Notes under the pieces: generated by a model
Database searches by the model: none
Told to the model about the DNA's origin: nothing
The model's input: the letters and a program-made list of their open reading frames with translations, nothing else
Made by a program: the position numbers and the translations under genes
Shown here: one piece after another, positions 27,210 through 36,790 of the stretch
How the letters are laid out: each line of letters begins with the position of its first letter
Numbering within the stretch: position 1 is the first letter of the stretch
Assembly: GCA_030247675.1 (NCBI GenBank)
Contig: JAOTRX010000002.1
Span: forward strand, 558,001 to 622,000
Length of the DNA: 64,000 bases
Direction: 5' to 3'
Source of the DNA: Desulforhopalus sp.
Lineage (GTDB): Bacteria > Desulfobacterota > Desulfobulbia > Desulfobulbales > Desulfocapsaceae

Positions 27210-28160
27210 ATGAATAAATATGTCTGTCGTACCGTTACTTTTGATTCAGAAAGCTCATGGGGTGACGATGTCAAAATTATAAATGAGCGTGGGTTCGTAA
27301 ATTCTCGCGTTGCTCGTTTTCCAATTTTCCTGCAAAATATAATCCGTCGTTGGTTTCAGTTTTGGTTTGCTTGTAAAATGTTGTTGCAGACACCAAAATT
27401 CAGTAGCATTGCAGTTGGTCGATATGGATTGTGGGTTCCTGTGTTGTCGAAAATACTAAGATTGAAACGAAATATTGTACTAACTGATGTTGAATGGCCA
27501 AAGGTAAAGCATGGATATTTAAATAGACTTGCCGCACAAGGGAGTAGATATTTATGTTGTTTTACTACTGAAGAGATTCGTCGATATTCACTTCAATATA
27601 AAATTAAAATTGATAAATTTAAGTTGGTACATGCTCCTTTTGATGAAAGGAATTTGTTTAAAACAAAAGATGGTGGATATATCTTTGCAGGCGGATACCA
27701 ATCTCGTGATTGGGATACATTAATTGCTGCACTAAAAGACACACCTTATATTGTGAAAATATTCACGAAAGAAATCATAATACCCTGGAATTCAAATGTA
27801 TCTATTGAGCATTCAAGTTCCGAAGAATATTATCGAGCGATGGCTAATGCTTCTTGTGTTGTGGTTCCAATAAAACCTGAACCCATGAGAATTACAGGAA
27901 TGATGACTTGGACGACTGCCATGGCTATGGGGAAAACTGTAATTGTTACCGAGCCGCTAGGCGCTCCTGACTATATGGTACATGAACTCTCTGGTTTTGT
28001 TTTAAATTATGCAGATGTAGAATCTCTGAGATGTTGTGTTGAACAAGTAATGAGTGATAAAGAGCTACGTAATAGAATAGGATTGGAAGCAAAAAAGCGA
28101 GCTTGGATTCAAGCTAGTCCCCAAGTGTTTAGAAATAAGATTTTAGATCTTCTTGAATAA
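27210..28160 (+). CDS. Glycosyltransferase related to the 24.6 kb gene
   Basis: A 316-residue GT-B type protein. Its C-terminal half has GGYIFAGGYQSRDWDTLIAA, MANASCVVVPIKPEPM, TTAMAMGKTVIVTEPLGAPD and HELSGFVLNYADVESL, aligning motif by motif with the glycosyltransferase at 24604-25647. It may add a further residue to the same repeat unit. The start ATG at 27210 follows the flippase by 27 bases. The last low-GC gene of the run; GC rises again after 28.3 kb. Donor sugar unknown. Confidence 0.72.
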   Translation: MNKYVCRTVTFDSESSWGDDVKIINERGFVNSRVARFPIFLQNIIRRWFQFWFACKMLLQTPKFSSIAVGRYGLWVPVLSKILRLKRNIVLTDVEWPKVKHGYLNRLAAQGSRYLCCFTTEEIRRYSLQYKIKIDKFKLVHAPFDERNLFKTKDGGYIFAGGYQSRDWDTLIAALKDTPYIVKIFTKEIIIPWNSNVSIEHSSSEEYYRAMANASCVVVPIKPEPMRITGMMTWTTAMAMGKTVIVTEPLGAPDYMVHELSGFVLNYADVESLRCCVEQVMSDKELRNRIGLEAKKRAWIQASPQVFRNKILDLLE

Positions 28161-28314
28161 AGTCCGGAGAACAAACTAAGAGACATTTAGCATTACTTGG
28201 ATGTTTATACTTATCCACCGCCTTTAAAAAATGAATGTACAAAACATTCATGTAATTTATCAACAGTTTGAGCACAAATAGTCTCCTCATAATTAATCTC
28301 TTATTATAATTCAA

Positions 28315-29529
28315 ATGCAAATTACGCCTATCTATTCTCTGTGTATTGAAGTTGTCGAAAATGAATTTGCAAAAAAAATACTTTTGAATTGTATTTCTTC
28401 TCTTGAAAATTTAACAGAAAAGTATGGATCTGTTATATCGGTTATCCTGACAGGTAGTTTTTCCCGAGGTGAGGGCTCTGTCTTCATCGAGGATTCTGTC
28501 GGAGTCTTTGTCTTGGGTGATATGGAATTTATTGTTGTCACAAAGCAGGGAACAGATCTGGGTAATACGGCAATTATACTTGATACGATTGCGAGGGAGG
28601 TGGAGGCCTCATTGCGGGAACAAAATATCCATTGTGCTATCGAATTCTCACCTGTCGCCCGAAATTTCCTGAGAAGGGCGAGGCCGACCATCTTCAATTA
28701 CGAGCTTTTTCTTAATGGTAAGGTCGTGTATGGAGATCCAGGTATCCTCTGTGAAATCCCTGTACTTACAACGTCTAAAATTCCTGAGATAGATGCTTTC
28801 TATCTTCTTTGTAATAGAATAGTTGAGCAATTGTTCTTTATAACAAAACTCTCTTCCGGTGACCTAACCGGCCTGAATGCATATTATCCATTTGTGAAAT
28901 TGTATATGGACATGGCTGGGTCTTTTCTCGTCATTACCGGAGAGTATGAACCCTCTTATTTCCTGCGACATGAAAAATTTTCCAAAATGAGCGGTAAAGA
29001 TTGCTTTATTGAAGGTAGCATGTTGACCATTTTTTTGGAGCGCCTGGGCGAAATGACCCGTTTTAAGCTGCAGCCAACGAAAGAGCTTAGCATGTCCGGA
29101 ATGTCTCATGCCCAAATAAATGGCCTGTTCCGTAGCTCTGTGGAATATGTGCGTCAGTTATGGCGGTGGGAGATCCGTTTTCTTTCAAGGAATACTGAAA
29201 TGAAATCAATAAGCGAAAGTTATTCAGTTATTTTGAATAACTTTTCACTAAAAGCCAGCATACGTGGATGGCTCAAATTCTTCCGAATTGCATGGAGAAT
29301 AGGTGAACCAATATCGTTCTTGAAGATTTTCAAATTGCTTTTTTTCGGGCCTCCGCAGATGCTCATCTATTGTGCTGCCGCTCAGATATACTTCAGCCTG
29401 GACCAGGAGAAAGGTTGTGATTTAAAGAAGGTGATGGATTATCTTCCGACGAAAGCGTATGCAACCGATCAAAACGAAGCGATAGCTGCCGTGGTTGATG
29501 CATGGGACAAATTCATCAGGAGCGTATAA
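28315..29529 (+). CDS. Nucleotidyltransferase-fold protein of unknown function
   Basis: A 404-residue protein that opens with a polymerase-beta-type nucleotidyltransferase motif: VILTGSFSRGEGS (about residues 42-54), then DMEFIVV, with D and E two apart as the metal ligands. The remaining 300 residues are helical with one hydrophobic patch (FLKIFKLLFFGPPQMLIYCA) and match nothing I recognise. Its stop overlaps the next start by one base (TAATG), so it is coupled to a phosphodiesterase-type gene. A nucleotide- or phosphate-based modification of the glycan is possible but unproven. It could also be a stand-alone adenylyltransferase. Confidence 0.65.
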   Translation: MQITPIYSLCIEVVENEFAKKILLNCISSLENLTEKYGSVISVILTGSFSRGEGSVFIEDSVGVFVLGDMEFIVVTKQGTDLGNTAIILDTIAREVEASLREQNIHCAIEFSPVARNFLRRARPTIFNYELFLNGKVVYGDPGILCEIPVLTTSKIPEIDAFYLLCNRIVEQLFFITKLSSGDLTGLNAYYPFVKLYMDMAGSFLVITGEYEPSYFLRHEKFSKMSGKDCFIEGSMLTIFLERLGEMTRFKLQPTKELSMSGMSHAQINGLFRSSVEYVRQLWRWEIRFLSRNTEMKSISESYSVILNNFSLKASIRGWLKFFRIAWRIGEPISFLKIFKLLFFGPPQMLIYCAAAQIYFSLDQEKGCDLKKVMDYLPTKAYATDQNEAIAAVVDAWDKFIRSV

Positions 29530-30683
29530 TGGGAGGGCGGCCGATTGTTTTATTTTTTCTCATCGATGCGATGGGTTGGGAATGGCTCGCCGATAAACCT
29601 TTTTTAAATGATCACTTTAGACATCGTCAGCCTGTTAAGACCATTTTCGGTTTCAGTTCCTCTGCAATTCCCACAATTTTAACCGGTAAATATCCTGATG
29701 AGCATGGCAGATGGAACCTGCTCTTTCTGTCACCGCTCACTTCGCCTTTTCGCTGGACAAAATACCTGCACTTTCTTCCTGATACACTGCTTGAAAACAG
29801 AGTGACCCGAAAGCTGATAACTCTGATTACTAAAAGATTGGTCAAGGCCGATGGATACTTCTCAGGGTATGTGGCTACCAGAAAGCTCTGGCTGTTCGAC
29901 ATTTGTGAAAAGTACAATATTTACCGCAAGGGCGGCATCGATGGTTGTTCGACGATTATCGACTACCTTGAAGAAACCCACACCCCGCATAAGATTTACT
30001 CCTACCATGATTATACCGACGAACAGGCCTTTGACTGCCTGCAGCGTGACCTGCATGATGATAGAAGCCTCGTATACTTTGCCTATCTGCCTGAGCTTGA
30101 TGCCTTTCTTCATAGGTATGCTGACCGGCCTGGTGAAGTTGCCGATAGAATCACCTGGTATGAAGAAAGAATCCGGAAAATCATTGATGACGCGAAGGCT
30201 ATTTCCGAAGATGTACGCGTTTTTGTCTTTTCTGACCATGGCATGGCTCCCATTGTTAAGCAATTTGATCTCATAGGAATACTGCGAAACAATGAAATCG
30301 ATCTGGAAAATGATTGCCTCGCAGTCTTTGATTCCACCATGGCACGATTCTGGAGTGACAATCCGCTCGCCCTGGAAAAGATCGCCGCGACCCTGAAGGA
30401 CTGTCCCGAGGGAAAACTCCTCAGCAGGGAAGAACTCCAGGCGATGCGAACGTACTTCCCGGATGGCCGGTATGGACAGTTAATCTTTCTCATGCATCCG
30501 GGGACACTGATTTTCCCGAATTTATTTGGCTCGCACTGCCCTGCTGGTATGCATGGCTTCCATCCTGATGACAGGCATTCCAACGGTTCCTACCTTGCCT
30601 CGGTGGCCGATTACCAACCCGAATCGATTGTCGATCTATATCATGTCATGCGGAGTGAAGTTGATCGAGTAAGGTCGCGGTAG
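29529..30683 (+). CDS. Alkaline-phosphatase-fold phosphodiesterase/phosphatase
   Basis: A 384-residue protein of the type I phosphodiesterase/nucleotide pyrophosphatase or sulfatase superfamily. Visible landmarks are LFFLIDAMGWEWL (first metal Asp), the nucleophile region FSSSAIPTILTGKYPDEHG, AYLPELDAFLHRY and VFVFSDHGMAP with the conserved DHG. No signal peptide is seen. The start at 29529 is preferred because AGGAG at 29518-29522 and the TAATG overlap fit it, rather than an in-frame codon 27 bases upstream. With the preceding nucleotidyltransferase it forms a tight pair whose reaction is unknown. Confidence 0.78.
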   Translation: MGGRPIVLFFLIDAMGWEWLADKPFLNDHFRHRQPVKTIFGFSSSAIPTILTGKYPDEHGRWNLLFLSPLTSPFRWTKYLHFLPDTLLENRVTRKLITLITKRLVKADGYFSGYVATRKLWLFDICEKYNIYRKGGIDGCSTIIDYLEETHTPHKIYSYHDYTDEQAFDCLQRDLHDDRSLVYFAYLPELDAFLHRYADRPGEVADRITWYEERIRKIIDDAKAISEDVRVFVFSDHGMAPIVKQFDLIGILRNNEIDLENDCLAVFDSTMARFWSDNPLALEKIAATLKDCPEGKLLSREELQAMRTYFPDGRYGQLIFLMHPGTLIFPNLFGSHCPAGMHGFHPDDRHSNGSYLASVADYQPESIVDLYHVMRSEVDRVRSR

Positions 30684-30684
30684 A

Positions 30685-31863
30685 ATGGCTATGTTCTCAA
30701 AGCATATGCCGGAACGGATTCGTATCGCCTATATACTTCCTACTGAAGTGCGAGGCGGCGTTGAAGAGCATGTGTTGTCATTGGTGAAAGGCGTCGATGC
30801 GAGAAGGTTTCAGACATTCATCGTTGCCCCTCCAAAGCTACTTGCCGCCCTCGAAGATGATCTGCAATCGGTTGATACAACAAAGATTCCATTACGAATT
30901 CACAATATGCGCGATTGGCGCGGGGCAGTTGACTTTTATCGGTTCCTGAAAAGGTTTCAGATCCATATCGTTAACACCCATATGTTTATCGCCACGTTCT
31001 ACTATGCGCCGCTCGGGAAATTGGCAGGGGTGCCGGTCCTGCTCGAAACCACGCATCTTCTCGAAAAATGGCGCTTAGGCAAGGGGTTTTTGCGCAGGCA
31101 TTCTTTTATCATAGACAGGATCTTCTATAGATTGCTCAATAAGGTACTTGCCGTATCGAATGCCTGCAAACGTGACCTCGTCTCCATAAAGAGCATTACT
31201 CCGGAAAAGATTGTAGTCGTGCAGAACGGAAGGGATCTCGCCAATTTCAAGCCTGCAAAGATAAACCGAAGGGGCGAGATACGGCAAGCAATAGGCATTG
31301 GGGCGGAGGAATATGTATTCGGTGTTTTTGCCAGGCTCAACCATCAGAAAGGCCATGTGTATCTGATACAGGCTGTTAAGCTTCTCAAGGATCGGGGGGT
31401 AAGGACAATAATTGTATGCGTCGGTGATGGGGAGTTGCAAGAACCACTTTGCCGCCAGTGCCATGACTATGCTATTGCCGATCAGGTCTTTTTTGTCGGT
31501 TTTCAGAAGGACATGCCGGGGTATTTGTCCATGGTAGATGTTATGGTTCTGCCTTCATTGTACGAAGGGCTGCCGCTGTGCGTTATCGAATCCTTGGCAA
31601 TGGAAAAGCCGGTCATTGCCACAGCGGTTGACGGGACTCCGGAATTGGTGATTCCTGGAAGTACTGGCCTGCTGGTAAGGGCCAAAAATCCTGAAGAGCT
31701 TGCGAATGCCATGCTCTTTGCTATCGAGAATAGGGATACAATGCGCCGGATGGGAGAAAATGGCCGTCGTCTGATGCTTGAGAGGTTTTCCATCGAACGT
31801 CAAATTCGGGAGACCGAAGAACTGTACATGGACCTCTGCCGGGAAAAGGGTTTGCGGGTATGA
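30685..31863 (+). CDS. Family 4 glycosyltransferase
   Basis: A 392-residue GT-B protein. The N-terminal half has IAYILPTEVRGGVEEHVLSL (the glycine-rich acceptor loop), and the C-terminal half carries VFGVFARLNHQKGHVYLIQA, VGDGELQEPL, VDVMVLPSLYEGLPLCVIE and PVIATAVDGTPELVIPGSTG, the classical GT4 signature with the EX7E-type Glu. It belongs with GT families that accompany PEP-CTERM/EpsH systems. The stop overlaps the next start in ATGA. The sugar is not predictable. Confidence 0.9.
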   Translation: MAMFSKHMPERIRIAYILPTEVRGGVEEHVLSLVKGVDARRFQTFIVAPPKLLAALEDDLQSVDTTKIPLRIHNMRDWRGAVDFYRFLKRFQIHIVNTHMFIATFYYAPLGKLAGVPVLLETTHLLEKWRLGKGFLRRHSFIIDRIFYRLLNKVLAVSNACKRDLVSIKSITPEKIVVVQNGRDLANFKPAKINRRGEIRQAIGIGAEEYVFGVFARLNHQKGHVYLIQAVKLLKDRGVRTIIVCVGDGELQEPLCRQCHDYAIADQVFFVGFQKDMPGYLSMVDVMVLPSLYEGLPLCVIESLAMEKPVIATAVDGTPELVIPGSTGLLVRAKNPEELANAMLFAIENRDTMRRMGENGRRLMLERFSIERQIRETEELYMDLCREKGLRV

Positions 31864-33050
31864 AGATCCTGATTCTTTCGACAAGGCTGCCGTACCCCCA
31901 GGATACCGGCGCCAAAATCAGGGCGTTTCAATTGATGCGGGCTTTGGCGGAAAAACATGAGGTTACGCTTGCCACCTTCTATGGTGCTGAGGGTGAAGAG
32001 CAGTACTTCAAGTGTATAACCGATCTGGGAGTTAAGCTCGTTCCTATCCTTTTACCTCGTATTGATAATTCCGTTGGCTTGCGGGATTTTATCCTTGGCG
32101 TCTTGTTTGGTTTGCCGGTGACGGTCGCTAAGTATCGAGACAGGAGAATGCGCAGGGCGATCGATTCCTTGGTGCCGGAACATGATGTCATTTACTGCGA
32201 GCATATGCATATGGCCCAGTGTGTTTCATCCGGACAGCGAAAACCCAAGGTACTTGACGCGCACAATGTCGAGGCTCAGATTGCTGAACGGCTGATGAAT
32301 GTCGAAAGTCATCGGCTAAAGAAGCTCCTGCTGTTCTGGAATTTTCGCCAAATGCTTCGGTATGAGGGGAGAATTACGCGAAAGTTTGATTTAATCCTGG
32401 CCGTCTCAGAGCAGGATAGGGCTTTTTATACCGACAAGTATAGGGCAAAGAACGCCGTGGTTTTGGAAAATGGCGTTGATCTTGAGTATTTCCATATGGC
32501 TCCGGCAGAGCACTTGGAAAAGTTACGGCTGGTATTTGTCGGCATGATGGGCTGGAAACCGAATAGTGATGGGATTTTGTATTTTGTCACTGAAATCTTT
32601 CCGCAAATACAAAATGAGTTTCCGTCAATCTGCCTTGATATTGTTGGTAAGAATCCTCCCGCTGATGTGATAAGATTAAAGGAAAGACCCGGGGTACGTG
32701 TCACTGGCACGGTAGATGACGTGCGGCCATATGTTTGGGACGCTCAGGTTTATGTTGTTCCCCTGCGATTTGGCGGTGGAACTCGACTGAAAATTCTTGA
32801 GGCGTTCGCTATGAGAAAAGCCGTGGTTTCGACGACATTGGGATGTGAGGGGATTATCTGCAGGCATGGCAAGGAATTGCTGGTTGCCGATGAAGCAAGC
32901 GATTTTGCCGAAAAAGTCATTTGCCTGTTGCGCAACGAATCGTTGCGTCGGGAATTGGGTGAGAATGCCGTTCAACTTGCTGGAAGCTTGTATGGATGGC
33001 GCCGTATTGGAGAGAAAATGCTTGGGTATTTCAGTAAATTATTGTCCTGA
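31860..33050 (+). CDS. Glycosyltransferase, PEP-CTERM/EpsH1-associated type
   Basis: A 396-residue GT4 protein that opens MKILILSTRLPYPQDTGAKI and has DVIYCEHMHMAQ, KVLDAHNVEAQIAERL, VVLENGVDLEYFHM and FGGGTRLKILEAFAMRKAVV. This is the pattern of the sugar transferase family (TIGR03087-like) that marks exosortase loci. Its ATG overlaps the stop of the upstream glycosyltransferase by four bases, so both are made together. It should act on the cytoplasmic face on the lipid-linked glycan. Family recall, not a search. Confidence 0.85.
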   Translation: MKILILSTRLPYPQDTGAKIRAFQLMRALAEKHEVTLATFYGAEGEEQYFKCITDLGVKLVPILLPRIDNSVGLRDFILGVLFGLPVTVAKYRDRRMRRAIDSLVPEHDVIYCEHMHMAQCVSSGQRKPKVLDAHNVEAQIAERLMNVESHRLKKLLLFWNFRQMLRYEGRITRKFDLILAVSEQDRAFYTDKYRAKNAVVLENGVDLEYFHMAPAEHLEKLRLVFVGMMGWKPNSDGILYFVTEIFPQIQNEFPSICLDIVGKNPPADVIRLKERPGVRVTGTVDDVRPYVWDAQVYVVPLRFGGGTRLKILEAFAMRKAVVSTTLGCEGIICRHGKELLVADEASDFAEKVICLLRNESLRRELGENAVQLAGSLYGWRRIGEKMLGYFSKLLS

Positions 33051-33133
33051 ACGGGGATTTTTTGTTATTGAATTAGAAAGAATCAAGAAGGTGTATATTG
33101 CTTGTAGGGTGAAAAAATGATTAGGGGACACGT

Positions 33134-34252
33134 TTGGAAGCCAAGCTGTTGACAATTGTTTGCATCATTTTGATTTTTTTAGGGATATTTTCTCTTTCCG
33201 GGAATTTCTTCTTGGCACCGCTTCTCCGGGTGTTATCGTACCTTTCCAGAACTAAGAAAACCGGGGAAGTATTACCGAATCTGAGCATCTCGGTCATCGT
33301 TTCGGCATATAATGAGGAAAAGAATATTGCCGAAAAAATCGAGAATCTACGCCAGGCCCTGCAACATATCAAGGTTGATTACGAAGTAATCATCGGCGCA
33401 GACGGCAGTACTGACAGAACGGTGGAAATTGCCGAGGTAGCGTTGCGGGCAATCGGCGATCCGCGTTGGCGCATGGTCACCTTTGCCAACGAAGGCAAGT
33501 GTCAGACACTTAATAAGCTCGTTGCCCTTGCTCGCGGTGAGGTCATCATTTCCACCGATGCTGATATCCTGCTTCCTGAGAATGCCATTAATCTTGTTGT
33601 CGAGGCCTTTCGGTTCGATAGTCAGCTCGGTTGTTTGTCATGTGTCCCAAACTTCTATGGACAGGAGATAGGCAACCAGAAGTATTACTGGAACCTTGAG
33701 GATCAGATCCGGCGAGCTGAGTCCAGTCTTGGCAAGCTGATTGTCGTTACCGGTATGTTGTACGCCTTTAGAAAAGAACTATATACAAAGATTCCAGAGG
33801 GAGTCATGGCTGATGACCTGTGGATTCCGCTGAATATCCTCTTGCAGGGATCGAAGTCTATGCAGGTGGATACTCTTTTGGTTTCTTCTGAGAAGACTGA
33901 CGAAGAGACCGAAATATTGCGTCGGAAGCGTGTTATTGTCGGTGGCATGGATGTCGTCAAGCGTCTGCTGCCGAGGCTTGTCAAATCGCCCTCCTTATTT
34001 GTTCTAGTGTTTGCGCACAAGGTTAATCGCTGGGCGCTGCCTCTCTGGATCGTTATGATTATGGCTGCCTTTGCCTGGATCTGGCCTTGGTTTGCCGCTG
34101 TTTATCTCGGCGTAGCAGCCCTGCTCATAGTTGGTCTCGGGAAGAAGAGGTTTTCCCGGCTGGTATTCGCAGTGTTTTCACCCATGCTGGCAGCTATGGA
34201 AATTATCAGAGGTGAGGATTTTTCCCGATGGGAACCCATCAGGAAGCATTGA
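33134..34252 (+). CDS. Membrane glycosyltransferase family 2
   Basis: A 372-residue protein with one N-terminal membrane anchor (IVCIILIFLGIFSL) and two or three C-terminal helices. The central GT-A domain carries ISVIVSAYNEEKNIAEKIEN, IGADGSTDRT and STDADILLPEN, plus an inverted QXXRW-like region ending KRVIVGG. The layout resembles processive or lipid-directed GT2 enzymes. The start is TTG 33134 with AGGGG at 33123-33127, since no in-frame ATG lies nearby. It is separated from the previous gene by 83 bases. Substrate unknown. Confidence 0.83.
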   Translation: MEAKLLTIVCIILIFLGIFSLSGNFFLAPLLRVLSYLSRTKKTGEVLPNLSISVIVSAYNEEKNIAEKIENLRQALQHIKVDYEVIIGADGSTDRTVEIAEVALRAIGDPRWRMVTFANEGKCQTLNKLVALARGEVIISTDADILLPENAINLVVEAFRFDSQLGCLSCVPNFYGQEIGNQKYYWNLEDQIRRAESSLGKLIVVTGMLYAFRKELYTKIPEGVMADDLWIPLNILLQGSKSMQVDTLLVSSEKTDEETEILRRKRVIVGGMDVVKRLLPRLVKSPSLFVLVFAHKVNRWALPLWIVMIMAAFAWIWPWFAAVYLGVAALLIVGLGKKRFSRLVFAVFSPMLAAMEIIRGEDFSRWEPIRKH

Positions 34253-34331
34253 CTTAGTACAAGGGGTTCAATAGTGGCTGCTGGTGCGTGTGGCAACGGA
34301 TGGCAGATATGTTGACGAAGGTTTATTGGTT

Positions 34332-35315
34332 ATGAGAATTTTAGTTGTTGGCGGTAGCGGCTTTATCGGAACACATCTTGTAGGCGATCTGCTCAAGAGT
34401 GGCCATCAGGTGCGCATTTTTGATAAGGTTCCGAGTACAAAATACCCTGAGTTATGCCTTGTTGGCGATATTCGTGATCGCCAGGCGCTGCTGTCAGCAG
34501 TTCAGGGAGTCGAATTGGTATATCATCTAGCAGCCGAGCATCGTGATGATGTGCGACCAGTGTCACTCTATTACGATGTAAATGTCGGAGGGACGGAAAA
34601 TCTTGCGGCAGCTTGCCAGGCTCACGGCGTTTGCCGATTGGTTTTTACCAGCAGTGTCGCCATCTATGGCCTGAACGCCGGGCAACCCAGTGAAACCTCA
34701 CCGCCCAGGCCGTTCAATGACTATGGTCACAGCAAGCTCCAGGGCGAAAAGGCTTTGCAGACATGGCTTGAAGGGAATCCTGCATGTTCCCTGACGATCG
34801 TGCGCCCTACGGTCGTCTTTGGTGAAGGAAATCGTGGTAATGTCTACAATCTGGTAAAGCAGATCACCTCTGGCCGCTTCATTATGGTCGGCGATGGCAA
34901 GAATAAAAAATCAATGGCGTATATTGCCAATATTTCATCGTTCTTGCAGCAGGTCGGAGAGGAGGCGAGCAATGGCCTGCATGTATTCAACTACGCCGAT
35001 AAACCTGATCTCTCGATGAACCAGCTTGTCGGATTGGTTCGTACCTATCTGGGCAAGGATGCTTCCCTGCCTGTGCGCATTCCGTATCTGGCTGGCTTGG
35101 CCGGTGGCGCATGTTTTGATTTGTTGGGGCGGATTACCGGCAGGAAATTTCCGATAAGTTCTATTCGAGTGAAAAAATTTTGCGCCGACACAGTCATTCC
35201 CATCGAGGCATTGCTGAGCTATGATTTTCATCCACCGGTGCCGCTGGCGGAGGGGTTTGAGAAATTTTTGCAGCATGAGTTTGGGAATAGCCGAAGTGGG
35301 GTGGAGGGAGAATGA
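34332..35315 (+). CDS. NAD-dependent epimerase/dehydratase
   Basis: A 327-residue extended SDR enzyme. The NAD-binding GGSGFIGTHLVGDLL motif is at about residues 7-21, DVNVGGTENLAAAC follows, and the catalytic Ser with YGHSK (Tyr and Lys) is visible after TSSVAIYG. The start ATG 34332 is chosen because the Rossmann motif begins directly after it; an in-frame extension from 34284 looks non-native. It probably interconverts a nucleotide sugar (epimerase, reductase or dehydratase). The exact sugar is not readable. Confidence 0.87.
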   Translation: MRILVVGGSGFIGTHLVGDLLKSGHQVRIFDKVPSTKYPELCLVGDIRDRQALLSAVQGVELVYHLAAEHRDDVRPVSLYYDVNVGGTENLAAACQAHGVCRLVFTSSVAIYGLNAGQPSETSPPRPFNDYGHSKLQGEKALQTWLEGNPACSLTIVRPTVVFGEGNRGNVYNLVKQITSGRFIMVGDGKNKKSMAYIANISSFLQQVGEEASNGLHVFNYADKPDLSMNQLVGLVRTYLGKDASLPVRIPYLAGLAGGACFDLLGRITGRKFPISSIRVKKFCADTVIPIEALLSYDFHPPVPLAEGFEKFLQHEFGNSRSGVEGE

Positions 35316-35407
35316 TGCCGCCTTTATCCGGGTACGTATTGTTCCTAGATGTGTGCTGGCCTTCTCATCAGGGCCGTATTTACCGATGAGGAACTTGAGA
35401 TCCTGCA

Positions 35408-36790
35408 ATGCCGACTCTTTTTAATAGATATTACTCCAATAGAAACCTGAGCTTTTTCTTAGGTGAAGGTTGTCTCATCTTCCTGTCGATCATGTTGGTC
35501 AACTGGGTTTTCAAAGGCAACGTCATCTTTTGGATCGACCTGTTTGACTGTTTCAGGCAGGCCATGGCGGTCACCATTATCTTTCAGCTCTGTCTGTATT
35601 TTTTTGATCTCTATGACTTGAACTCAGGCATATCAATGCCGGAGACGGTGACAAGAATCACCCAAGCTTTCGGTGTTGGATGCATCGTTCTCGCTGTTCT
35701 GTATTATTTTCTGCCGGATTTATTGATATCCACCCGGGTATTTTGGACCGGCTATTTGATGATTTGCGTGACGGTCTTCCTCTGGCGGTCATTCTATTAC
35801 TACATCTTGCGCAAAAGACTTTTTGTCCAAACTACTATTGTCATCGGGACCGGCAAACTGGCCTGTGCTATTGCCAGAGAGGTCGAGGGCAGGAGGGATT
35901 CCGGCTATAAAATCCTCGGCTTTGTCGGCAAGGAGGAGCCGCAGTATAATCCTAATAAGGTTCCTGTCTTTCCAGAGCTTGAAGACATGAGTGATGCTTT
36001 ATCTTTAAAAAGTCTGGATCGAATCGTTGTGGCACCGGAGGATAGACGAGGTTCGACGCCCGTGCAGACACTTTTGCAATGTAAATTACGAGGGATAATT
36101 GTTGAACAGGGGGTAAGCTTTTACGAACGTATTGCCGGCAAGATCCTGGTTGAGCGTGTTGATCCAAGCTGGATTATCTTCTCCGGCGGGTTTGGCCTTT
36201 CGCGGTTGAAGCGTTCGCTGAAACGGGTGGCGGATATCTGCCTCTCCTGCCTGCTGTTGCCGCTGAGTATTCCTATCCTGTTGCTTTCGGCAATGATCAT
36301 CAAGCTTGAATCACCGGGACCTGCCTTTTACACGCAGGAGCGTGTTGGCCAGTACGGTACCTCGTTTCAGTTGATAAAACTTCGCTCCATGCGCCAGGAT
36401 GCCGAAAAGGATGGGGCGGTATGGGCTTCGAAAAATGATGCCCGGGTCACCCGCTTTGGTTCGATTCTCCGCAAGTTGCGGATTGATGAATTGCCGCAGA
36501 TCTGGAATGTCATCAAGGGCGAGATGAGTTTTGTCGGACCTCGGCCGGAACGGCCGGTCTTCGTCGAGCAACTGGTGAAAGAGATCCCCTATTACGGCAT
36601 CCGCCATGTCATCAAGCCTGGCCTCACCGGCTGGGCACAGATCTGCTATCCCTATGGCGCTTCGAAGGAAGACGCCCTCAGAAAACTTGAGTACGACCTG
36701 TACTACCTCAAGAATTTCTCCATCGCCCTCGATTTCGTCATTGTTTTCAATACCGTTAAGACCGTCCTCTGCGGAAAGGGCGCTCGGTAA
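35408..36790 (+). CDS. Polyprenyl glycosylphosphotransferase (initiating sugar transferase)
   Basis: A 460-residue inner-membrane enzyme that starts repeat-unit synthesis by moving a sugar-1-phosphate to undecaprenyl phosphate. Four hydrophobic helices are followed by a CoA-binding-like Rossmann domain (VIGTGKLACAIAREVEGR). Then comes the C-terminal bacterial sugar transferase domain: KRVADICLSCLLLPLSIPIL, the AMIIKLESPGPAFYTQERVG motif, LRSMRQDAE, RFGSILRKLRIDELPQIWNV and GEMSFVGPRPERP. It matches the exosortase-associated PEP-CTERM sugar transferase family. It closes the glycan block. Confidence 0.92.
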   Translation: MPTLFNRYYSNRNLSFFLGEGCLIFLSIMLVNWVFKGNVIFWIDLFDCFRQAMAVTIIFQLCLYFFDLYDLNSGISMPETVTRITQAFGVGCIVLAVLYYFLPDLLISTRVFWTGYLMICVTVFLWRSFYYYILRKRLFVQTTIVIGTGKLACAIAREVEGRRDSGYKILGFVGKEEPQYNPNKVPVFPELEDMSDALSLKSLDRIVVAPEDRRGSTPVQTLLQCKLRGIIVEQGVSFYERIAGKILVERVDPSWIIFSGGFGLSRLKRSLKRVADICLSCLLLPLSIPILLLSAMIIKLESPGPAFYTQERVGQYGTSFQLIKLRSMRQDAEKDGAVWASKNDARVTRFGSILRKLRIDELPQIWNVIKGEMSFVGPRPERPVFVEQLVKEIPYYGIRHVIKPGLTGWAQICYPYGASKEDALRKLEYDLYYLKNFSIALDFVIVFNTVKTVLCGKGAR

